Part shown: positions 39,328 through 48,262 of the stretch, piece after piece | Layout of the letters: every line of letters starts with the position of its first letter | Position numbering within the stretch: the stretch's first letter is position 1 | From: Halarcobacter anaerophilus | Lineage (GTDB): Bacteria; Campylobacterota; Campylobacteria; Campylobacterales; Arcobacteraceae | NCBI RefSeq assembly: GCF_006459125.1 | Contig: NZ_CP041070.1 | Span: forward strand, 1,612,001 to 1,676,000 | Length of the DNA: 64,000 nucleotides | Direction of reading: 5' to 3' | Notes under the pieces: generated by a model | Databases searched by the model: none | Told to the model about the DNA's origin: nothing | Seen by the model: the letters and a program-made list of their open reading frames with translations, nothing else | Translations under genes and position numbers: made by a program

Positions 39328-40509
39328 TTATTTACTAGAGTTGATCATAAAATCAACAACCTTTTTAAAATCTGCATCCGATAAATCAGAACCACCTTTT
39401 GGAGGCATTGCATTTATACCGTTTATTGCATTGGCATAAACCGTATCCATACCTTGAGCGGCAATTTCTGCCCAAGCCTCTTTATTTCCAAGAACAGGTG
39501 CCCCGATTGCATCATTTGCATGGCAAGCGGCACAATAAGTTTCATAATCTTTTTGAGCTTGAGAAACTTCTTTAGCCCCAGGTACTTTCCATGATCTTTC
39601 AGTTGATGCAGGAGGATTAAAGTCATTTAATTCATGTTTTATAGCTAAAACAGGAACTTCACCTTTAATACAATCATTCATACATCTAGTACCTGTACCG
39701 TAATTTTTTGGATCACTTAAAAATGCTTTCATATTTGCAACACCTTGTTTAGGATTTTCAGGTGTATCAACTTTTGGATAGAATCCATCTTCATTAGGCA
39801 TTTTTATTTTCAAGAATTTTTCTCTGTCTAACACATACTCATCATCTAACTCTTCACCGTCAATACTCACTCCGTTTTCCATTAAAAGATATGCAACTAA
39901 TGCATAAGTTTCACTGTTTGATAATGATTTTGGATGAGGAAAAGGCATTGCATCTTGAATATACCAAAATAGTGTACTAGCATATGGCCAATATGTACCG
40001 ATAGTTTTTACAGGCGGTTCTATTCCCGGATTTTTATCTGCCGGATTTAATAATTGATTTTTTAACGAATCAGTAGAAGCAGTTCCTGCCGATAATGTCG
40101 GATAACCTTTTCCTCCCGTACCAAACTCACCGTGACACATTGCACATTGAGAATCATAAAGTTCATTACCCCATTCAACAGATCCTTCCGCTTTTTTAGG
40201 GTTACCCTCTTCATCTAAAACAATCTTACCGTTTTTTGCATCATATTCGGGCAATCCTGTTCCATCGGGCATTACATCAATATTCCATGCTGCTAGTTCT
40301 GTTTTTGTCGGTGTTCTACCGTTGTTAAACTTACCTACTTTTTGAGTATTTACATGATAAGCAGTATATTTCCCGTCTTTAATATCATATTTTACAGCAC
40401 CGTCAACAGATCTGTTACTTGTCGAACATGCAGTTGTTAATAATGAGATAGTAACTATGCTTAAAGTTGCTACTGCTTTTTTAAGCGTGATGTTTTCTAA
40501 TATGAACAT
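39328..40509 (-). CDS. soxD: SoxD, diheme cytochrome subunit of the SoxCD sulfur dehydrogenase (lipoprotein-type signal)
   Basis: SoxD takes six electrons from SoxC during oxidation of the sulfane sulfur. Two heme sites are visible, DSQCAMCHGEFG (about 125) and YCAACHANDAIGAP (about 327). I set the start at ATG 40509 with GGGGAGG upstream; the signal VATLSIVTISLLTTAC then ends in a lipobox Cys, so this SoxD would be membrane anchored, which is unusual for SoxD. 393 aa is the usual length. Overlaps soxC by 29 bases at its start, indicating tight coupling. Confidence 0.92.
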   Translation of the reverse strand: MFILENITLKKAVATLSIVTISLLTTACSTSNRSVDGAVKYDIKDGKYTAYHVNTQKVGKFNNGRTPTKTELAAWNIDVMPDGTGLPEYDAKNGKIVLDEEGNPKKAEGSVEWGNELYDSQCAMCHGEFGTGGKGYPTLSAGTASTDSLKNQLLNPADKNPGIEPPVKTIGTYWPYASTLFWYIQDAMPFPHPKSLSNSETYALVAYLLMENGVSIDGEELDDEYVLDREKFLKIKMPNEDGFYPKVDTPENPKQGVANMKAFLSDPKNYGTGTRCMNDCIKGEVPVLAIKHELNDFNPPASTERSWKVPGAKEVSQAQKDYETYCAACHANDAIGAPVLGNKEAWAEIAAQGMDTVYANAINGINAMPPKGGSDLSDADFKKVVDFMINSSK

Positions 40510-41815
40510 TATTAACCTCCCCGTTCGCACTAACTTTCCAAGTAACTATTGGGTTTCTATGATAAATAGATTCCACACCCACTGCCGAAGTCTCTTGATC
40601 AATAGTCGGTTGTACATTCCCTGAATCATCAACAGCTCTACTAGATAAAAACATAGGTTTACCTTCCCACTTAAATATATAACTAAATCTTGTCCAAGCT
40701 TTTGGTAAAACCAATCCTTTTAAACTAGCTTCAACCCAGTTGTCACCGCCGTCAAAAGAGATATCAACATTTTTAATTGTACCGTGACCTGACCAAGCCA
40801 AACCTTCAATTTCTACTAAGTCACCTTTTTTAAGGTTAGTCCAAGGTTTTTCAGGACAAGGTGAAGTTATAACCGAATTAACTTCATTTGGCCAGAAATA
40901 TTGAATAGCTTTTCCTGATTTTTGAAGCATTGTATATTTTGAGGTTTCCTCTTTTGCATGCCAAGGTTTATCAGAGAATTCCAATCTTTTCAACCATTTG
41001 GTATTTAAGTTTCCTTCCCATCCCGGAACTAACAATCTTAAAGGATAACCTTGTTCAGGTCTAAGTGCTTCACCGTTTTGTGCCCATACAAGCATTGCAT
41101 CATCTAAAGCTTTTTCTACAGGAATCGTTCTTGGGTTTCCTGCATTGTCACTACCTTCTGATAACATCCAAACAGCATCATCTTCTAAACCAATATCATC
41201 TAATACTGTTTTTAACATAACACCTGTCCATTGTGCACAACTCATCATACCTTTCATAAATTGTAAGTTATTGAATTGTGGTCCTCTCCATCCTGTTGAA
41301 CCGTTTGCAGGGCACTCAATAAAATAGATTCGACTCTCACTTGGATATCTTTTTAAATCATCTAAAGTTAAAACAACTTCTCTTTTAACTTTACCGTGAA
41401 TCATAAGTCTAAATTTATTTGGATCCACATGAGCAGTTCCACCGTGGTCTCTACAGAAAAAAAGACCGTTTGGTGTTATAATCCCTTCCGACTCATGAAT
41501 TGGACACATTGATACAGAAGCATAAGCATCTCCCGAAGATAGAAGATCTGTTGTTCTTCTTGTATTATTGTGTTCAAAAGGTGATGGTACTCCATATAAA
41601 TTTTTTGTAACTGGATCACCAAGTTTTGTTCCCCACTCAGCTTCTTCAACTATAGCCGGATCATCGGCTCTTAGTCTAACTGGAGACAAAACATTTGCTG
41701 CAGCGATAGCTCCCGCTGAATAGACTGCAGTTTTTCTAAAAAAGTCTCTTCTGCTCAATTTTTTTTCAGAAATCGGGCTTAGAGATTTTTCAGAAGTTTT
41801 ATTAACCTCCGTCAT
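40481..41815 (-). CDS. soxC: SoxC, molybdenum sulfite dehydrogenase-like subunit
   Basis: SoxC is the Moco-containing subunit of the sulfur dehydrogenase that oxidises the SoxY-bound sulfane sulfur. The 444-aa protein has a Tat signal (KKLSRRDFFRKTAVY), the Moco domain (about 100-310, with Cys in YFIECPANGSTGW) and a dimerisation domain at the C-terminus with ISFDGGDNWVEA. First gene of the sox operon, with an AAGGAGG ribosome site. It is the only Moco enzyme visible in the window, and moeA diverges from it. Full length and canonical. Confidence 0.95.
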   Translation of the reverse strand: MTEVNKTSEKSLSPISEKKLSRRDFFRKTAVYSAGAIAAANVLSPVRLRADDPAIVEEAEWGTKLGDPVTKNLYGVPSPFEHNNTRRTTDLLSSGDAYASVSMCPIHESEGIITPNGLFFCRDHGGTAHVDPNKFRLMIHGKVKREVVLTLDDLKRYPSESRIYFIECPANGSTGWRGPQFNNLQFMKGMMSCAQWTGVMLKTVLDDIGLEDDAVWMLSEGSDNAGNPRTIPVEKALDDAMLVWAQNGEALRPEQGYPLRLLVPGWEGNLNTKWLKRLEFSDKPWHAKEETSKYTMLQKSGKAIQYFWPNEVNSVITSPCPEKPWTNLKKGDLVEIEGLAWSGHGTIKNVDISFDGGDNWVEASLKGLVLPKAWTRFSYIFKWEGKPMFLSSRAVDDSGNVQPTIDQETSAVGVESIYHRNPIVTWKVSANGEVNNVHIRKHHA

Positions 41816-42178
41816 TATTCCTCCTTAAAAAATTAGTTATAACACACAAAAGCCAAAATAAATCTATTTTTCTTATATTTATTATAAGTCCCCAAAATAT
41901 AAGTGTTTGCCAAAGTAAATTTACTTAAACTTATACATATCATAACAGCCTATTATATAAGTTTTTGTTATATAATGATGCAACTATTATTACCATTTTT
42001 CTCACCTAAGTCAATTATTTTCTGAGGATAATTTGAAAAAATTTCTTTTCGTAACATAAATTACCAAAGTTGCTATTTAGATGCTATTTTCAACATAAAA
42101 AACACCTTAAATTCATCTCTAAAGTTAGTTTTTTTTTAGCTTATGTTAATATTCAGTCAATTTTTTACGGAGAGTTTT
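41816..42178. promoter_or_regulatory. Divergent soxC/moeA intergenic region with palindrome and minus-10 boxes
   Basis: This 363-base gap has no gene. On the soxC side a TATAAT (41886-41881, minus strand) lies about 65 bases before the ATG. A perfect 14-base palindrome AAGTAAATTTACTT is at 41913-41926, and ACTTATA recurs three times within about 80 bases of it, which suggests a multi-site regulator. On the moeA side a run of nine T precedes the gene and ACGGAGAG is its ribosome site. No known Sox regulator site could be assigned. Confidence 0.45.
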
Positions 42179-43399
42179 ATGAGAAAATTTATTAAATATG
42201 AAGAGTCTTTAACAATATTAAGTAATATTCAATTTAAAGGAAAAGGTAAGGAAAAGCTATTTTTAACAAACTGTATCGGTAAAGTCCTTGCTCAAGATAT
42301 AATTGCAAATCATAATTCGCCCGAAGTTCAAATGTCGGCTTTGGATGGATATGCAATAAAATCTGATGATCAAAAGAACGGTTTATTAAAAATAATAGAT
42401 AAAAATCCTGCAGGAAGTGTAATTGAATCTAAAGTAGAAAGAGGTACTTGTATTAAAACATTTACAGGTTCTATAATGCCCGAAGGTTCCGATACTTTAA
42501 TACCCATTGAAAATGTAGAAGTCGAAAATGATTCTATTAAAATCATTGAAGAGGTAAAGAAAGGTTTTGCTGTAAGAGAACCCGGAGAAAACTATAAAAA
42601 AGATGAAATACTTATTAAAGAGGGAACAACAATAGGTTTTGCAGAGATTGGAGTGTTAGCTTCACTTAATATTTCTCAAATATACGTATATACTGAGCCT
42701 AGAGTAAGTATCGCAAGTACGGGAAGTGAAATATTAGATTTAGGAGAAGAGCAGACAAACAGTGCACAAATAAGAAGTTCTAACCATCTTACAGTAGAAG
42801 CTATTGCAAAAAAAGCAGGGGCAAGAACCATTCAAATGGGAGTTGTTAAAGATGATATAAAAAGTATCACGGAAGCTATGCAAGATGCATTACAAAGTTC
42901 CGATATTGTAGTAACTACAGGAGGAGTATCAAGAGGAGATTATGATTTTGTGCAAGATGTAGTAAAAGAGGAGTTAAAAGCAAAAGTCCTTTTTCATGGC
43001 GTAAAAATAAAACCGGGCGGTCATTTATTAATTGCACAAAAAGATAATAAACTTATAATTTCACTTCCGGGATTTGCTTATTCATCGACTGTTTGTGCTA
43101 TTTTATATATGGTTCCAATGATATATAAATTTTTAGGTTCACAAAAAAAGCTGCCTATTGTAAAAGCAAGAATCACACAAGATTTTCCTCTTAAGATGAA
43201 AAAGACTATTTTTACTGCTTGTAACGTTAAATACGAAGACGCAGAGTATAAAATAGATTTTGACGGCAAAAAACAAGGAACAAGTGCGATTTTGACAAAT
43301 ATGCTTGAAAGCCCTGCTCTTCTTATCCAAAAAGAGGATAGTGAAGATTTAAAAAAGAATGATATTGTTGATATTCTTCTATTAGATTGGTTAAAATAG
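42179..43399 (+). CDS. moeA: Molybdopterin molybdotransferase MoeA
   Basis: MoeA inserts molybdate into molybdopterin adenylate to form the cofactor. The 406-aa protein shows QMSALDGYAIKSDD (about 53-66), the acidic GSDTLIPIENV, the MoaB/Mog-like domain with SIASTGSEILDLG, then DIVVTTGGVSRGDYDF (about 250) and ILFHGVKIKPGGHLL-type sequence (FHGVKIKPGGHLLIA). Domain IV follows. I chose ATG 42179, with ACGGAGAG upstream; an in-frame ATG 36 bases earlier has no good site. It diverges from soxC, whose enzyme needs Moco. Confidence 0.93.
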   Translation: MRKFIKYEESLTILSNIQFKGKGKEKLFLTNCIGKVLAQDIIANHNSPEVQMSALDGYAIKSDDQKNGLLKIIDKNPAGSVIESKVERGTCIKTFTGSIMPEGSDTLIPIENVEVENDSIKIIEEVKKGFAVREPGENYKKDEILIKEGTTIGFAEIGVLASLNISQIYVYTEPRVSIASTGSEILDLGEEQTNSAQIRSSNHLTVEAIAKKAGARTIQMGVVKDDIKSITEAMQDALQSSDIVVTTGGVSRGDYDFVQDVVKEELKAKVLFHGVKIKPGGHLLIAQKDNKLIISLPGFAYSSTVCAILYMVPMIYKFLGSQKKLPIVKARITQDFPLKMKKTIFTACNVKYEDAEYKIDFDGKKQGTSAILTNMLESPALLIQKEDSEDLKKNDIVDILLLDWLK

Positions 43400-43478
43400 C
43401 TACAAATTTCTTTTCAAAATTGAGATAAAAGAAGTTATTAAAATTTTTAAAAAGGATTTTATTCTTATCTTTTTTTTG

Positions 43479-43499
43479 TCTCTTTTTTTAAGAGATTTT
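43479..43499 (+). terminator. Weak terminator after moeA
   Basis: TCTCTT and AAGAGA pair around a five-T loop and are followed by TTTTA. The stem is six base pairs, AT-rich and short, but it is positioned after moeA before the convergent rmuC gene. Confidence 0.35.
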
Positions 43500-43604
43500 A
43501 CTTCATTATTTATAAGAAAAAGTGTCAGATTAAAGAAAAAGGAGTATTAAATTATAGCAATATAATTAAAATAAAAATCCTTATCAAAAGTGTTTCCTTT
43601 TTTA

Positions 43605-44999
43605 TTAATCCAATAATTTTTTGGTGTCAATTCTTTTTTTTGTTTTTACACCAAGTTCTACAAACTCTTCACTTCTTCTTAAAAGATTGCCTTTGCCTGT
43701 TTTCAACTTATTCATTGCATCATCATAGACTTTTTGAGTTCTTGTAATATTTATGCCGATAGCTTCCATATCAGTAATAAAATTTGCAAACTTATCATAT
43801 AAATCAGCTGCTTTTTTAGAGATTAAAAGAGCATTTTCATTTTGATGTTCATATCTCCAGATATTTTCTATTGTTCTCAAAGTCGCAAATAGTGTAGAAG
43901 GAGAGACTAACATAATATTATTTTCAAAAGCTGTTTTAAAAAGGTTGTTATCATTTGAAGCAGCCAACATAAATGCACCTTCAATAGGAATAAACATCAA
44001 AACAAAATCTAAACTTTTGACTGCATCGATATTTTCATAACTTTTAACGCTGAGACCTTTTATATGAGTATAAATTGATTTAATCAGCTCTTTTGTTGCC
44101 AATTCTCTTTTTATCTCATCTTCTGCCTCATTATAATTTAAATATGCCGTTAAAGAGACTTTCGAGTCTATTACGATATCTTTATTCTCGGGCAAATGAA
44201 CAATAACGTCAGGTCTTAATCTTTTACCGTTTTCATCAGTATAAGAGCCTTGGGTTGTATACTCTATTCCTTCTCTTAGTCCTGTTTGTTCCAAGATTTT
44301 AGAAAGAATCAACTCTCCCCAGTCTCCTTGAGTTTTGTTTTCGCCTTTTAAAGCTTTTGTAAGATTGATTGCATCTTGAGAGATTTGATTATTTAACTCT
44401 TTTAAATTTTTGATTTCGGTTAATAACGATACTCTTTGTTTTGTTTCATCATTATATATGTCATTGACTCTTTTCCCGAAATTTGAAAGCTGCTCTTTAA
44501 AAGGATTTAACATCTGATTTAAATTATTTGAAGATTTTTTTGAGTTCTCTTCAAAAAGTTTGTTTGCCAAATTTTCAAACTCTTCTTTTAATCTCTCTTT
44601 TGAAGATTCCAAAAGTTCTATTTTCTCTTTTAGATTCTCCTCTTTTATTTCAAATTCACTTTTTAACTGCTCTTTTTTATCTTCAAAAGATTGAAGTAAA
44701 GAGTTTTGTTTTAATGAAGCTTTACTCTTTTCAAACTCTAAATTTTCTTCAAAATTTATTTTAAGAAGTTTGATTTTATCTTCATATACTCTGTCTTTTG
44801 AGATTAAATCTTTTTCAAGTTTTGAAATAGAAATTTTCAAACTATCTATTAAATTTGCATAAGAGTCTGCATTTAACTCTATTTTTTCTTCAAGAAGAGA
44901 AATCTTCTGTCGCAGGATTAACCAAACAATTAATCCTGCAACAATAAAACCTATAAGAAAAGACAGAAAAAGAATTAAATAAAAGTTATCAATTTGCAT
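43605..44999 (-). CDS. rmuC: DNA recombination protein RmuC
   Basis: RmuC limits inversions and rearrangements and is thought to be a nuclease-fold membrane-anchored protein. The 464-aa product has an N-terminal membrane helix (LILFLSFLIGFIVAGLIVWL), a long Lys/Glu coiled coil (about 30-200), then the RmuC domain with KGENKTQGDWGELILSKILE and IVDSKVSLTAYLNYNE-type text (DIVIDSKVSLTAYLNYNEAE). Length fits. It overlaps the M48 gene by 11 bases, so the two are coupled. The operon is minus-strand. Confidence 0.93.
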   Translation of the reverse strand: MQIDNFYLILFLSFLIGFIVAGLIVWLILRQKISLLEEKIELNADSYANLIDSLKISISKLEKDLISKDRVYEDKIKLLKINFEENLEFEKSKASLKQNSLLQSFEDKKEQLKSEFEIKEENLKEKIELLESSKERLKEEFENLANKLFEENSKKSSNNLNQMLNPFKEQLSNFGKRVNDIYNDETKQRVSLLTEIKNLKELNNQISQDAINLTKALKGENKTQGDWGELILSKILEQTGLREGIEYTTQGSYTDENGKRLRPDVIVHLPENKDIVIDSKVSLTAYLNYNEAEDEIKRELATKELIKSIYTHIKGLSVKSYENIDAVKSLDFVLMFIPIEGAFMLAASNDNNLFKTAFENNIMLVSPSTLFATLRTIENIWRYEHQNENALLISKKAADLYDKFANFITDMEAIGINITRTQKVYDDAMNKLKTGKGNLLRRSEEFVELGVKTKKRIDTKKLLD

Positions 45000-46239
45000 C
45001 AGCGTAAATAGAATCTTTTAAAGCGTTATCACTGTCATTTTGAACATCATAACCAAGCTCTTTAAATCTTTCAGTCAAAGGTGGATGAGAGTAATAAAAG
45101 AAGATATAAAGAGGGTGAGACAGAGGAAACGATTTGTTTTCATTTGCCAATTTTAATAAAGCACTTACCAAATCCTCTTTACTTTGCATATTTGAACCGA
45201 ATTCATCTGCTGCATACTCATTATGTCTTGAGATCAATGAAATTAAAGGCATTAAGAAAAACGATAGAATAGGAGAAAAAAGTAAAAATATGGTAATAAT
45301 AGCATAAGGCTCATTTTGAAGCTTTAAACCTAAAAATATCTCATCACTTAGATTTCCGAAAATTGCAAAAAAGATGAACATAACAACACCCATAATTGCA
45401 ATATTTTTTAAAATATCACCGTTTTTAAAATGTCCCAGTTCATGTCCTAAAACAGCTAAAAGTTCATTGTGAGAAAGTTTTTGAATTAAAGTATCAAACA
45501 AAACAACTCTTTTTGTACTTCCTAATCCACCGAAATATGCGTTTAATCTATTATCTCTTTTACTTGCATCTACTGAAAAAACGCCTGAACTTTTAAACCC
45601 TACTTGATTTAAAAGATTTATGATTTTTTCTTCCAACTCTTTATCTTTTAAAGCTTCAAACTTGTCAAACATCTTATCTCTGATTACGGGATAAAGCATA
45701 TTTATTAAAATAATAACTGCAAAAATAAAAATAAAACCCCAAATCCACCAAGAATTAAAACTGCTTATTATCCAAGAGATTGCCGCAATAACAGCTGAAC
45801 CGAAAACTAGGAAAAGTATTCCTGTTTTTAATGTATCTTTTATAAATAAAGCAGGTGTCATATTTGAGAAACCGTACTTTTTATCAAGTTTAAAAGAGGT
45901 ATAAAGCTCAAAAGGTAAACCTAGAATCCAATTTATAATAATAAACAAATCAACGAAAACAACAGCTTTTAACCATGTTGATTCAATAGTTAAAAGAGAA
46001 TCAAGAGTATTTAACCCAAATCCAATCCAGCAAAGAAAAATTATAAAACTATAGAATGCCGAGATTATAGAGAGTTCTTCTTTTTCAACTGAGTAATCTG
46101 CCGCTTCTAAATATTTTTCATCGTCTAAAATAATAGGTCTCATCTTCTTCGCATTTTTAACAAAACCTATTTGCATAAAAGAAGTATAAGTGGAAAACAA
46201 AAAATATAAACAATAAGCAATAACAAAAATTTCTAGCAC
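44989..46239 (-). CDS. M48 family membrane metallopeptidase (CAAX prenyl protease type)
   Basis: This is an integral membrane zinc protease (416 aa) with a Ste24-like N-terminal multi-helix region (about six helices). The zinc motif is LAVLGHELGHFKNGDI (about 275-285) and the third ligand lies in EYAADEFGSNM (about 360). NAYFGGLGSTKRVVLFDTLI is the typical pre-HExxH strand of this family. C-terminal PLTERFKELGYD is the PPxxxRi-like box. Overlaps rmuC. Likely membrane protein quality control; not prenylation, since bacteria lack CAAX targets. Confidence 0.92.
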   Translation of the reverse strand: MLEIFVIAYCLYFLFSTYTSFMQIGFVKNAKKMRPIILDDEKYLEAADYSVEKEELSIISAFYSFIIFLCWIGFGLNTLDSLLTIESTWLKAVVFVDLFIIINWILGLPFELYTSFKLDKKYGFSNMTPALFIKDTLKTGILFLVFGSAVIAAISWIISSFNSWWIWGFIFIFAVIILINMLYPVIRDKMFDKFEALKDKELEEKIINLLNQVGFKSSGVFSVDASKRDNRLNAYFGGLGSTKRVVLFDTLIQKLSHNELLAVLGHELGHFKNGDILKNIAIMGVVMFIFFAIFGNLSDEIFLGLKLQNEPYAIITIFLLFSPILSFFLMPLISLISRHNEYAADEFGSNMQSKEDLVSALLKLANENKSFPLSHPLYIFFYYSHPPLTERFKELGYDVQNDSDNALKDSIYADAN

Positions 46240-46313
46240 AAAATTATCCTTTAATATTAATTATAACTTATTATTTTAGCGTTTTAGAACTTTCTATTTA
46301 TTGAAGATTAGTA

Positions 46314-47324
46314 TCAGTTTTCTTCATTAAGTTCCTCTTTAGAAATGCAAACTTTGTTCCGCCCTTCTCTTTTTGCCTCATATAAAGCAAGATCGGCTCT
46401 ATGTAAGATTGCTTCTAAATCCACATCATCATAACGAAGCATTGTAAGACCTATACTTATTGTAAATTTGATTTTTTCTTCATTTATTGTTTTTATTTCA
46501 AGATTTTCTATCTCTTTTCTGATATTTTCAGCAGCTTTTTGTGCCCCTCTTTTGGAAGTATTAGGTAAAACAGCAGCAAACTCTTCTCCTCCCAGTCTTG
46601 CAAAAATATCGGATTTTCTTAAACTGTCTTTTATTTTTTGAGCCATAATTTTTATTACGTCATCTCCTGCTGCATGTCCGTAAATATCATTTATCATCTT
46701 AAATTTATCGATATCAATCATTAAAACGGCAAGCTCTTTATTCTCTCTTCTTGAATATCTAATCATAGGTGCGGAAGATTCATAAAAACTTCTTCTGTTT
46801 TTTACGCCTGTTAAAGAGTCTGTAGTAGCCAAGATTTCAAGTTTTACGTTTATATCGTTTAATTCGCGGGTTCTTTTTTCAACAGCACTTTCCAAAACTC
46901 TTTGATAATCTCTTAATCTTCTGTCTTGTGCATTTTGCTTTATTGCTTCTAAAATTATATACTCAAAGTCAACTCTGTCAAATCTTCTTGGAATAATTTG
47001 ATATAAAGAGGATTCATTTATTATTTTTGATAGAGATTCAACTGTAGCAACATCCTCAAAAAGTATGTTTCTTGTTGTTGGAGAATTTTTATGAAGTTCA
47101 ATAAAAAACTTCTCTACACTCATTTTAGAACTGTCTTGACCTAAAATAGTAATAAGAATTTCATTTCCTGCAATAATATAGTTATAACAACCTATTAAAG
47201 CCTGCTCTTTATTAATATAACTCTCAACTATGTAATCAGAGTCAACAATTCTTGAAATCTTGTTATATAAAGAATCAAGTACCTCTATGTCATTATCTAT
47301 GCATGCAATTATATACTTAACCAT
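46314..47324 (-). CDS. Diguanylate cyclase with a degenerate receiver domain
   Basis: This is a cytoplasmic GGDEF protein (336 aa). The N-terminal 125 residues look like a receiver fold but the expected phosphoacceptor Asp region reads NEILITILGQDSSKM, without the usual D-x-x-M-P, so it is a pseudo-receiver. The linker has a coiled coil (DRRLRDYQRVLESAVEKRTR). The GGDEF domain has IDIDKFKMINDIYGHAAGDD and the I-site/active site RKSDIFARLGGEEF, so product inhibition is kept. The start at ATG 47324 is chosen over a TTG at 47333. Confidence 0.9.
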   Translation of the reverse strand: MVKYIIACIDNDIEVLDSLYNKISRIVDSDYIVESYINKEQALIGCYNYIIAGNEILITILGQDSSKMSVEKFFIELHKNSPTTRNILFEDVATVESLSKIINESSLYQIIPRRFDRVDFEYIILEAIKQNAQDRRLRDYQRVLESAVEKRTRELNDINVKLEILATTDSLTGVKNRRSFYESSAPMIRYSRRENKELAVLMIDIDKFKMINDIYGHAAGDDVIKIMAQKIKDSLRKSDIFARLGGEEFAAVLPNTSKRGAQKAAENIRKEIENLEIKTINEEKIKFTISIGLTMLRYDDVDLEAILHRADLALYEAKREGRNKVCISKEELNEEN

Positions 47325-47502
47325 AAAATTCAAACCCCGTAACAGTAAACATCATCAACGAAAGAAAAGTATACTATCCAATTATTTATAAAAGAAAAGA
47401 AGCCAAAAATAGTTATTTTTTTATGATAAAAATTATCTTTATAGTAAAAACAGTTTTCTAATCCATTTTAACGGGATTTTTAATCTTATTTTTTAATATG
47501 TT

Positions 47503-47865
47503 TTAACAAAAAATTTCTAAAATTTCTTTGGGTATTTTTGAAGGTCTAAACTTTTTTAAATAAACCAACTTGACTTTTGATATGAAAAGAAGCTCATTGT
47601 CCTTGTAAATTTCATGTAAAATATCTATCGTAACTGCACTTTTTGAGATAATTTTCGTATTTACCTCAAGTAAATCGGAAAATTTTGCAGGTTTTATATA
47701 TTCAGCTTCAACTTTTTTAACAACAAAAAATTCCTCATCGTTGTGAGGAGAAAGACCTTTTTCAAAAAAAAGATTACTTCTCGCCCTTTCACAAAATTTT
47801 AGATAATTTGCGTAATATACAATACCTCCGCAATCTGTATCTTCGTAATAGACTCTTATTTTCAT
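47503..47865 (-). CDS. ybgC: YbgC-type acyl-CoA thioesterase
   Basis: This small hotdog-fold thioesterase (120 aa) hydrolyses short-chain acyl-CoA and is usually linked to Tol-Pal and membrane lipids. The active-site Asp is in VYYEDTDCGGIVYYANYLKF (residues 5-24), and FCERARSNLFFEKG and VKKVEAEYIKPAKFSDLLEV follow the family. The start ATG lies three bases after the neighbouring 65-aa gene's stop, hence cotranscribed. No Tol genes are in the window. Length slightly below the usual 130. Confidence 0.92.
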   Translation of the reverse strand: MKIRVYYEDTDCGGIVYYANYLKFCERARSNLFFEKGLSPHNDEEFFVVKKVEAEYIKPAKFSDLLEVNTKIISKSAVTIDILHEIYKDNELLFISKVKLVYLKKFRPSKIPKEILEIFC

Positions 47866-47868
47866 TTT

Positions 47869-48066
47869 CTACTCTTCTTTGAAATTTTTTAAAAGTTTGG
47901 GCATTTTTTCACCTATTTGTTTATAATCATAATTAAAACTTTCTATAACAATTTCATACAACTGGTGATTTTTGTATTTTTCATGCCAATTTAACTCTTT
48001 GTTTTCAAAAAAATTAAAATATTCAAATCTTAATTTATATGCTTCTTTTAAAAGTTTTTCATTCAT
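47869..48066 (-). CDS. Small hypothetical protein upstream of ybgC
   Basis: This 65-aa soluble helical protein, rich in Lys, Glu, Asn and Tyr (MNEKLLKEAYKLRFEYFNFF), has no domain that I recognise. It lies three bases before the ybgC start, so the two form an operon, and its ATG has a weak AAAGATAAAAA site. Codon use matches its neighbours. Function not assigned. Confidence 0.6.
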   Translation of the reverse strand: MNEKLLKEAYKLRFEYFNFFENKELNWHEKYKNHQLYEIVIESFNYDYKQIGEKMPKLLKNFKEE

Positions 48067-48230
48067 TTTTTATCTTTTTAGTAAATAAATCTGTGAAATT
48101 ATATAGATTTTTTACTTTGATAGTTATTTTAGTCTTTTTTTAATAATATTTTTTATCGTATGATATAAATTAGTTTCAAAGGCTCTATATATCAAGCTTC
48201 TATCAAATCAGCACTTAAACATATTTTCAG

Positions 48231-48236
48231 TATAAT
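48231..48236 (+). promoter_or_regulatory. TATAAT box of the Cache kinase gene
   Basis: A perfect minus-10 hexamer lies 26 bases before the ATG at 48263 in the divergent gap after the 65-aa gene. No minus-35 is needed in this phylum. No operator was evident. Confidence 0.45.
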
Positions 48237-48262
48237 ATCTACTTTTAATATAAAATAATAAG

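Noticed and set aside
47334-47502. Small RNA or gene in the gap between the diguanylate cyclase and ybgC genes
   Set aside because: The 169 bases contain only weak TATA-like boxes and short AT repeats; no structure or ORF with a ribosome site supports a call.
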